Origin: Cristatella mucedo
Lineage: Eukaryota; Bryozoa; Phylactolaemata; Cristatellidae
Length of the DNA: 64,000 nt
Assembly: GCA_009760855.2 (NCBI GenBank)
Contig: WPIO01000023.1
Coordinates: 4,365,501 to 4,429,500 of the forward strand
Reading direction: 5' to 3'
Below, piece by piece: positions 35,417 through 44,900 of the stretch; within the stretch, counting starts at the first letter, position 1, and the number at the start of each line of letters is the position of its first letter. Position numbers and translations under genes: made by a program. The notes beneath the pieces are model-generated. The model was not told the origin of the DNA. It searched no databases and was given only the letters and a program-made list of their open reading frames with translations.

Positions 35417-36308
35417 TCTGCAAAGGCCAGGTCGGAAGATGCAGTGTGTTGTGTCTGGCCGAGACTACCGTGCCAGCCGGCGAGTGAGGGCAAGGCATTG
35501 CGTGCACCTGCGTTGGCTAGATGCTGCCTTGGTGGGCTTGTAAATCCTCTCAGCATCCTGCTGCTAAACCCATGCAGTCCTGGCTTATCCTTGCTTGTTG
35601 CTAGGTGATTGGGTAAAGCAGAAGGGTAGGCAGTTGCTATCTTGTTGGATTGCACCTGGGCGACCTCTGCTCCCCCCACAGCCGTCTGGCTTCCGGGCTA
35701 TAGATAATTTTGCCCTCTCTTAACTAAATTCGATCCCAGCTCAGCCAGGGCTGTGCAGTAGCTGCTGCTGTACTGCACTGTTGGCGGACAGCAGCCACCG
35801 TTCGCGAACTGGTGTTCGCAAAACCGTTTTCGGGAACAGTGCTGAGATACTGCTACCGGTCTGTGCTCTGGAGGGATCACGTGAGCGCTTTCTCTTATTT
35901 GTGAGCCTTGTGCGTGCTGCTGCTAGTGTTTCGTTTTTTATTCGGGGGGGCACAGCTAGCATTTAAAATGCAGTTCTAAATATTTATGAAATATTAAACA
36001 AATTGTTTGTATTCAAGTGAGATGTTGCCTTCTTCCACGACAATTTCCTCCAACTCCTCGGCCCCAAATATTGATCCAGAATGTTCCCCCGGCCCGTCAG
36101 CAAACTGGCATTGATCCTGAATGTTGCCTGTGCCGTCATTCTCTTTCTCCTCATCCTTTCCTCACTCCTTCTCTTCCCCCACCTCTTTCTTCCTTTCTTG
36201 CTGCCGAAGCTTCTCCTGGGCGGTGAGAGGATGACTTAGATGCCCGTGCTTAGACATGATTTCCAAATTGCTTTCAGTCACACAGCTCTGCAATGCGACG
36301 AGTCCACG

Positions 36309-36460
36309 GGCTGGTTTGGTCTTGCGGTTAAGGTGCTCGCCCCGACCAAGGTCTGACTGAGGTCGTGGGCTCGAGCCCCGAGGCATATGCGAAGCGCCTG
36401 AGTAGAGATTAAGTTCTCTTGGGGTGCTATATAAATGAATTATATTATTATTATTATTAA
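36309..36460 (+). mobile_element. SINE-B: tRNA head with LINE-A-type hairpin tail
   Basis: A box region TGGTCTTGCGGTTAAGG; B-box-like GTGGGCTCGAGCCCC; then GCGCCTGAGTAGAGATTAAG and TTCTCTTGGGGTGCTATATA, then AATGAATTATATT(ATT)n. The tail is the LINE-A 3' hairpin. Sister copies are at 49341 and 63495 (minus). Confidence 0.88.
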
Positions 36461-37589
36461 AATGGCTGGACTGCAGGAACCGGCAGTAGTGCCTGCTCTA
36501 CTGCAGTAGTTTTACTTTTAAGAACCCGCACAAAATGTTCTGGAAATCTGGACGCATTTTATAAAAGACATTTAAAAATGCCAATTTTAAGATTATTTAA
36601 AAATCTAAGCACCGCTAGCTGCCGATGTCAGGCTGTGCCTGTTCTTAAACGACAGCTCTCCTCGTGAGCATGGGCGTGTGTCTGCGTATGTACCTCCACC
36701 TATAACTCTCACAAAGCCACACTGATTAAGCTTGTCGATCTCTGCCCTCAACTGCACAATGCCATAAATAGTGAGCATGCCTATCTCTGCGCATAGCCCC
36801 CCCACACACACACGGCCTTAAAGCGAAAGGGAACGTTGCACAAGAGAGCTTCCTGTAGTGAACTCAAAAGCGATGCACACACGCTCGCAGCTTCATGTTG
36901 TAGCCAGTGCAGACTTCGTATCGCGCGCGGCAAAGGAAAGTCGCGAGCGAAGCAGCTGACTGCTGACTGACCAATGTGGCTGCTAGCATAGCGGCGACAG
37001 GACGGCTGGAGAGCCGGCGGCAGCTGGCAGCAGCTGCAGGCATCGGGAGAAAAAGTTTTTTGTTTTGTTTCTTCCAAAGAATTGTGGAAGTGAGTTCTAC
37101 AGTCTAGCAACCGTAGAGCATGATCTTCTGTTGTCTACAGTATTGCAGTGAAAGCCAAAGTAGGATTTCTTGTCCTGATCCTGAGAGGTCCTGGGTGTGA
37201 GATGTACCGGAACCGCTCGAAACTGGTGCAGCAGCTCGTAATTACGAAGGCACCATGCCGTGGCAGGCTTTGTCGGTCCAAGAAATAAATTCTGCTTTAG
37301 ATACCTGCTGATCAACCGGGTTCTACCGTGGCTGTTTTAGCACAAGCACTGCGCGGCTGGTCTTGTACTGTAATGGTCTGGCTCGTATTGAAGGCCAACC
37401 TAGTGGCCGTGTGTAGCGCCAACTATTGAGGTCCGATCTCATTTTTGGCAGCCCTGCCACTAAGCTGAATGATATGATAATAGCAATAGTAATAACATTA
37501 TGTCATTCTAATAGCACCACATGAGAACTAAATCTGGGCACGCTATTCCAAAACGGCTTGTCATTCTATGAGCACATGGCCTCTACTGT

Positions 37590-37745
37590 CAAGTCGTTTT
37601 GAAATGTATGATACTGGTATACTTTTGCATAGTTCTCTAAGCATGATGCCGTACATGTCATTGAGCCTTGTTTGTTGCTTGTACAGCACCCGAATAGAGA
37701 TTTAGTTCTTTTATGGTGCTGTGCTGACGACCTATTGTTATTATT
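37590..37745 (+). mobile_element. LINE-D 3' tail
   Basis: It has ACAGCACCCGAATAGAGATT, then TTAGTTCTTTTATGGTGCTG and GACGACCTATTGTTATTATT, matching the end of the 21820-22640 copy. Confidence 0.65.
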
Positions 37746-38560
37746 TATTACTAATATACATCTCTATCCATTCGCTTGGCAACTTGCTGCAAGAGAAGCA
37801 ATAATCGAGGATTAATGACGTGTAAGGTGTCATGCTTAGACCAGCATGCAAAAGCTGTCAAGGATGACACGCTGAGCCACATGTTTGTTGGTGTCCTGGT
37901 TAGTTGGGTGCAGTGAATCATGCGATAGCATGCAAAGTACACGGGAACAATAAAGACAAGTTCACTGGGGCGAAGGAAAGCCATGGGGTACAGACGGATC
38001 TTTAGCTGAAGCTTAAAGGATGCCAAGTCATTGCAGGTGGTGGCAGAAGACGAAGGCGAGTTCCAGACGCTTGATGCTTGGAAAAACAAGACCCGATTAA
38101 CAAAACATTTCAATTTAGTTGGAGAAACAGCGAGACAACTGGAAGCCGATGAGCTGGTGGTACGAGATCACACACTGGATGAGCGATTAGGTCGGATAGG
38201 TAGGCTGGTGCAAGTGGAAGAAGGGACCAGCTGGCCAGAGAGTGAGTCTTGAAGTCGATTCGATGCTTTATTGGCTGCCACTGAAGCTCAGATAGAAGTG
38301 GGTGTGATGCGGCAGCTATGCCAGCTCGGAGAGAAGCGGAGAGCTAGCCAGCGAGCCAAGTAGTACCCATAGCAGGACGGGCAATTTAGCTTGAGGACTA
38401 GCCTCGGAGGCGATCGTCTGAATGAGACCACTAAACGTCATGCGGTAGTCAAAGGAGACACTAAAATTATGAGCACTCGGCGACGGTCCGATGTTGGAGA
38501 GAAAGGCCCAGAAGAGCCTCTTATCATTCCGAAGAGGGAGGCTTTCGCAGTGCAAGATGG
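37745..38560 (-). mobile_element. LINE fragment (CR1/L2-type)
   Basis: The minus strand encodes, with breaks, SLPLRNDKRLFWAFLSNIG, HNFSVSFDYRMTFSG and LQWQPIKHRIDFKTHSL, the post-RT blocks of this LINE superfamily. It ends about 320 bp upstream of the CTTNBP2NL-like exon. Confidence 0.7.
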
Positions 38561-38876
38561 CATTCTATGCTCTTTTCATTCAGCCGGTCAACATGCCGGC
38601 CAAGTTTTCTCGAAATGTTTATTTTATTTTGGCGCTCGCTCCTCTCCTCTCCTTTCTCCTCTCCTTTCTCCTCTCCGTCCGTCCGTCCGTTCGTCCCTCT
38701 CCTTCATCCTCTCTCGTCTCTCTCGCGGCATTGCTGCCCTCGGTCAGCTCTTTGCTGCTGCTACGGCGGCAGGTCCTGCGTAGCGCCTCGGGAGCGGCGG
38801 CCGTGGCCACAGCAGCAGCAGTAGCAGCAGCAGCGGCAGCGCTGAGTGTCTGCAGCTTCTTTCTGTCGTCCTGCAG

Positions 38877-38984
38877 CAGCAGCCCAAGGCCTTCGAGATG
38901 CCGCCTGCTGCAGACCTTGTGCGGCTTCTGCGCTTCATGGAGAGCGAGCTGCAAGCGAGGGACGTTGCCATAGCGATGCTCAAG
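38877..38984 (+). CDS. CTTNBP2NL: CTTNBP2NL-like exon A (start of conserved domain)
   Basis: From ATG 38898 it reads MPPAADLVRLLRFMESELQA then RDVAIAMLK, ending AAG|GTAACC. Upstream is a pyrimidine-rich CTTCTTTCTGTCGTCCTGCAG-type acceptor with three consecutive CAGs (38874-38882), all in the same phase. The exon is therefore either spliced to a 5' UTR or coding leader, or the ATG is the true start. Confidence 0.85.
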
Positions 38985-41046
38985 GTAACCGCTCGGCGCG
39001 GCTGCACCGAGGCGCCGGCGCTTGACGAGCTCGCTGCTGCTGGCCGACTCTCTGGCTTGCCAAGCTGATCCGGTGAGCCAATGCAGCTCGCCGTGCTGCT
39101 TTTTACGCTTCCTTGTTAGTTTGTGTGTGCGCGCGGGCTATGCGCGCTGCTGGTAAGTTTCTATGGCCTTCCTGATCGTGCCAATTTTAAGGGCTTCATT
39201 AAGATGGCGTTCACTGTCCAATTTCGGTTTGCCATACCAACCGAATCCGACGAGCTCGTAGAAGCGAGCTTCACAAGAATTCGGGCACAATGAAGCCTTT
39301 GAGTGGATCAGCTGTCACGGTCAGGTTTTCAAAAAGCCCCGGAATGCAAAATCATTCTTGCCAATTTATTGATCGCTAAATTGAGCCTTGGAGGTGCTAA
39401 TAAGGTGCCATTACACTGCAAGGGTCGGATGAGAGTAGGCTCAAACGTCTGCAATGAGTGAATAAAACCCACGGTTCCTCGCTGTGAGTGGAGACGCATT
39501 TTTGAGAACATTATTGAGCGTTTCTTTCTTATGCCTGAGCACGGCCCCTTCCGGTGGACAGAAGTCAGAAAAAAACACGAGAGTGTAAATCTAGTGGAAG
39601 TCAGATGCCAGCTGACTGTGATGGGGCAAGGCCGCCAGGGCGACACATGCCCCCGACCAAACGAAGAGCAGGCTGCAGTGCATTCCGGTCCATTCTGGTG
39701 CTCTCTTCGGACTCGCGAGCACGGCTCTCTGTGACAAGTGAACGTTTGCGGCTAAGAAGGACGAGGTCACGTGGCCGGCACTTTAGCCTCCTTCGGGTGC
39801 CTCGTCCTCGGTGAGCATGCTTCCAGCGCTCCCTTTTGCTCGTTCGTAGGCAGAGAAGGTTAAGCACACGCTGTACCAGGCCAAGTACAGCCGGTTCGGG
39901 CTGAGCGACCCGTTCCACGCGCTTCAGCGAGACTCCGACCACGTGAAGCATGACTCATTCGACGAGACCGCCGTGCGGGCAATGTTCGACAGCCAGCTGG
40001 GGCAGCTGGAGAATCTAATTGCCACGCAGCGCAAGGCCCAGCTGAAAATGAGAGAGCAACTGGTGCTAGCCGAGAAGAAGTACAACAAGGTATCGGATAC
40101 CGGCCCGGATGTCTTTCTCTCTCCGCCGCCGCCCGCCTGTCCGTCGCCTTCCCCCTTCCTTCTCCTCCCCCCCACCCGCCCGACGCGCTCCCGCCGGTGT
40201 TCCTATCCCGCACAGCTGCTGCTGTTGCCTCTCGAGCACCTAGGTTCGAGCTTGCGATTCGTGCGCGGACCCGCGATCAGCTGGGCGGCGAGCGCTTGCG
40301 CCGGATCTCATAAGTGAGTCGGCTCGGCGAGCACGCTCGCTAGCGACTGTGCGCTAGCGACTGTGCGGCGTCGTGGTCGACGCTGGAGTGAGTGTGGCTG
40401 AGAGCTTGGCGGAGAGAGCTTTTCCTTTGCCTCTCCCTGGTGCAGCCGCTTTGCTACGTATAGCGACGAAATTTTCGACAGCTGCCGCTGATGATGCTCC
40501 GTCTCCCACTGGTCGGTAGGGGGCGCTGCAGCTTTATCGGCCGTTAGTCGTCCCCAGCGCCAGGTCGATTGGTCCTCCGGTGGTACCCTCCTTATCCATC
40601 GCGGCTTTCCTTCAGTTGGCTCGAGGTCTGGTACCCTTGCTCTTGGACCATTAAGTCGGTCGCGTGCCTTTGTCTGGCATGTCGGCTGTGCGGTGACGAC
40701 AGCTCGCCAACATCTACTATCTGTCAGCTTCGTGAGTTTCGGTTCTGTCGTCGCTGGTGAATATGCCAAAAGAAGACACCCGGCAACCCCGATTGTCGCA
40801 GATTTCAAGCTCGAATTTGAGCTTGAAATAAAGTTAGAGTAAAGTCGCGGAATTCGAAGATAGTATTAGTCCTTTGAATTAGTACTGATGCTAACGTTGC
40901 CGGTGCTGTTCGTTTCGGCTGTACATAGGACACGTTTAAAATGAAATGCTTTGGGTAGCCAATGGTACTCTGGAGCACAACATTGTCGACGACCCCTTGT
41001 AGGCTTCGTGAAATTCCGGGCTGGTTTTTGCGAGCTAGCCTGCACT

Positions 41047-41088
<42 letters not shown>

Positions 41089-41095
41089 CGAGAGA

Positions 41096-41127
<32 letters not shown>

Positions 41128-41254
41128 CGAGAGAGAGAGAGAAAGAGACACGAGAGAGAGAGAGAGACACGAGAGAGAGAGACGAGAGAGAGAGAGAGAC
41201 ACGAGAGAGAGACGTGAGAGAGAGACGAGAGAGAGAGAGAGACACGAGAGAGAG

Positions 41255-41294
<40 letters not shown>

Positions 41295-41377
41295 AGAGAG
41301 AGACGTGAGAGAGAGACGAGAGAGAGAGAGACACGAGAGAGAGAGAGACGAGAGAGAGAGAGACACGAGAGAGAGAC

Positions 41378-41426
<49 letters not shown>

Positions 41427-41468
41427 CGTGAGAGAGAGACGAGAGAGAGAGAGACACGAGAGAGAGAC

Positions 41469-41511
<43 letters not shown>

Positions 41512-41550
41512 GAGAGAGAGAGAGAGAGACACGAGAGAGAGAGAGAGAGA

Positions 41551-41620
<70 letters not shown>

Positions 41621-41668
41621 GTGAGAGAGAGACGAGAGAGAGAGAGACACGAGAGAGAGAGACGAGAG

Positions 41669-41721
<53 letters not shown>

Positions 41722-41804
41722 GAGAGATAGAGGGAGAGACACGAGAGAGAGAGAGAGAGACACGAGAGAGAGAGAGAGAGAGACACGAGAGAGAGACGTG
41801 AGAG

Positions 41805-41876
<72 letters not shown>

Positions 41877-41928
41877 CGTGAGAGAGAGACGAGAGAGAGA
41901 GAGAGAGACACGAGAGAGAGAGAGAGAG

Positions 41929-41985
<57 letters not shown>

Positions 41986-44900
41986 AGAGCTAGAGAGAGA
42001 GAGAGCATCATGGAAATTACTCCAAATCAGAAACTGTGTAAGGTTTTGCAAAGGCACGGCCAAGAATACCACCACAGGGTAAGATTAATATGAGGAAGCA
42101 GTAAATGTACCAGATTGTGCATGCTGCCACTTCGGTTGGACTTTTATATATGGAAAACCATGCACGATTAACATGGTTGGCGGTTTCACATGGGTTCGGA
42201 AACAGTTAGGTGGTTTCGAAGGATTCTTTTTTGCAGCACATACAGTAAACGGGAAGTACGATTTTTTGGATGTGCTAGATGTACCCCTCTAGAAAAATGC
42301 ATCTTAACAACTGTGTCGGCACCAGTTTGGGGAATGTTCAAGGTTTGAGACTTCTTGTTTTGGGCATGCATATACACTGGCCAGAACTGGTTTGAAAATA
42401 TGCAAGAAATCAGTGGTGCAGTTAGAGCTAGACGTTTCCCGATAGAAAGAGGGCCGTAGAGCATTACAACACTGCTTTATAAGTCTTAGCAAGCGAGATG
42501 CCAAAACCATTGTGACCTGCATATGTTACTATGTGTTCCCTGAAATTATGAGACGGTAGTTTAATTTAGTGCACACATTTAGTAAACTGTGGTAGTTAAA
42601 ACCTAGGACACCATTTTAAAGAAAGCCTTATTTACTTATTTATGCCTTGTTTACCAGAAAAACGCTGTTCGATTATTTCCTTTCCATCCGTCATCCAATT
42701 TTAACATATTTCTTCGAACCATATCAAGCGTATGGTTGTGAATGCTCATATTAGCATGCTTCTTACTCTTGATGATTTCTGAAAAAATGCCCAACAAGGT
42801 TTTTTTTATTCATTTTTATAGAGTCAGCGATGCATCTAGTAAATCTTAATTCGCAGTGCTCCGACGGTACTAGAAAACAATATCCGTCGAGAATGGTGAC
42901 TACGTCGGTAGCCAGAAATTGCCCGAGTTGCTGCTAAAGCAAGGTCATTGCGAATATTTTTCACCTGGTAAGATAACTAGGTTGGTAGCACGTCCGATTT
43001 GTCACAAATATTGCTAACTCGTGTAAATCACATGCTCCGGTGAAATTTTGTTGGCCTTCAGTCCATGAAAAAAAGCTGGATTATCAGAGATTATAAGTCG
43101 ATCTTCAGGGTGTGTTAGGTTTTTCGGGCCAGCACTGTAGCTTAGGCGACAAACGAGATGAGAGATGGGGAGTAGAGAGGAACGGAGGAGAGCAACGATA
43201 AGCACGTGCTGCATGTGTAAACGATGTGAACGAAGTATGTGCCGAGACTGTTGGGCTGCACAGAGACGTCGTGGCCTCACGACAGGTCAGCTGCCTGAAC
43301 GGCATGCGCTCCCAGAGCGAAGCAAAGGCGACCCCTGACGCTGCGATGCACTGCTGGCCAGTCGCCTCGTCGAGGCAGAGCGTCCACGCCGACTCGACGT
43401 TGCTCTGCAGTCCTTGGTTGCTCGGATCCTTGCCCGTCGATGGTGCGATCGTACCAACGACGGTCTTCATCGATGGTCGATGATCGATCGATGGTGCGTC
43501 ATCGGTGTTAGTATATTCGATGGTGCGATCGTAGCTCTGTCGACCCGGCGCACGGTTTTGAGCCCTGCAAAAGGCAGTTCTCTATCTGCCTACTGCATGC
43601 TCGGCCGTCGAAAGCCGCCAAGGCTCCTCTGCCGCTATGTAAAAGAGCCTGTTGAGGCAGCCGGTCTAACTTTTGCTTTACCACAATAGCTCGGCAGATC
43701 AAGGATGCGACGAGGTCGCTCACGACCGAGCCAAACCGTAAACAAAAGTTTCGAGGTGCTGGTGCAAGAGCCAGACAAGCCTGATCTGTCTGATCCCGGG
43801 CACGGTGGCAAAAGCAGCAGCGGTGTGCCTGTACACCGTGTCACGTGCCTGTACACCGTGTCACGTGCCTGTACACCGTGTCACGTGCCTGCTGCTGGAC
43901 TTGGGAGCTTGAGGCAGGCTGTGTGCGGGATCGTCGCACGGTTTTCGCGTCGTGGTGGCACGCTAGGTAAGGTGGTTGCTTTTCACGACCTCGGCCCCGA
44001 GGTCGTGGGTTCGAATCCTGCGGTGAGCGATCCTTTATCGCCACTGCAAGCGGTGGTGATAGCCGTAAAGGCTCTTCTGTCGCTATACAAAAAGAGTCTG
44101 TTAAATCAGCTAGTACTTTCTCGTTCAGTGAAGTGGCCACGATGCTTGGGGATTGAACCTGGCATGAGCCTGGAGGTCACGAATGAGTCCACAACCTTGC
44201 TGGCAGCTAAGAATGAACTGGGTTTTGGAAGAGAGAGTTCAAGTTAACCTCGATAATAGTAATAGTAACAATAAGAATAATAATCCATTTGTATAGCACC
44301 CTCAGATAACTTAAGCTGTCTAGGCACTTTACATTTGCTGCAAAGGAAGCATGGTCGAATGGTTAGTGATGGCAGCTTGCTTAATAACAACAAGCATAGC
44401 ATAGTTAGAGGTGACATGCACAGGCTCAGCGGCATGCAAATATGGTTAGTGGCGGCATGCGTAGTGTCAGCACGCATAAGCACACTGACCACGAATCACA
44501 CGGACCCACTAAATGCTATGTGATAAATCGATGCATTTTTAGCTTTTCGGTGCTGCGATGTAGCCGTTGTCGTAGCCCGGCCCTCCTTCTCCCTCGGGCC
44601 CCCCCCCCCCCCCCCCCCCCGCCGAGGCGGGCCACCGAGGCGAGCACGGCTGCCTGCTCGCTCGGCTGCTGCTGCGACCACATCTCTTGTTCTTCCTGGA
44701 GGCTGATTGTGGAAGCTTTGTGATGCGCGCACGTGTCGTCAATGCTCCGCGCTAGCATTGAGGGCTGCGCTGCACTGTCGATCTTGGATTTCCACGTGAA
44801 TATACTCTTAAGATATTTGGGCGCGTGGATTAATAGCAACCTTGAATGAGCACCCATTTAGCCTTTTGCGAACGCGGTGAACATGCTTTTTTATTGGCAA

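Larger units (their letters stand above)
30702..38876. other. Intergenic DNA or large first intron
   Basis: It contains LINE-A pieces at 31160-31485 and 31815-31875, GA and CT microsatellites, SINE-B at 36309, and LINE pieces at 37590-38560. 31900-32750, 32810-35330 and 35420-36300 contain only small unconvincing ORFs and GC-rich patches with GCA repeats (34757-34790). I see no exon. Confidence 0.55.

Noticed and set aside
40805-42075. Open frames of up to 381 codons on the minus strand over the GA tract
   Set aside because: They translate to Ser/Leu repeats from a dinucleotide tract. Any GA repeat lacks stops; there is no domain and no splice support.
43825-43891. CRISPR-like direct repeats
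   Set aside because: The units are contiguous with no spacers, and the host is eukaryotic.
43705-44247. 180-codon plus-strand ORF
   Set aside because: It consists of the 20-bp tandem repeat plus SINE-A; similar peptide fragments appear wherever SINE-A occurs.
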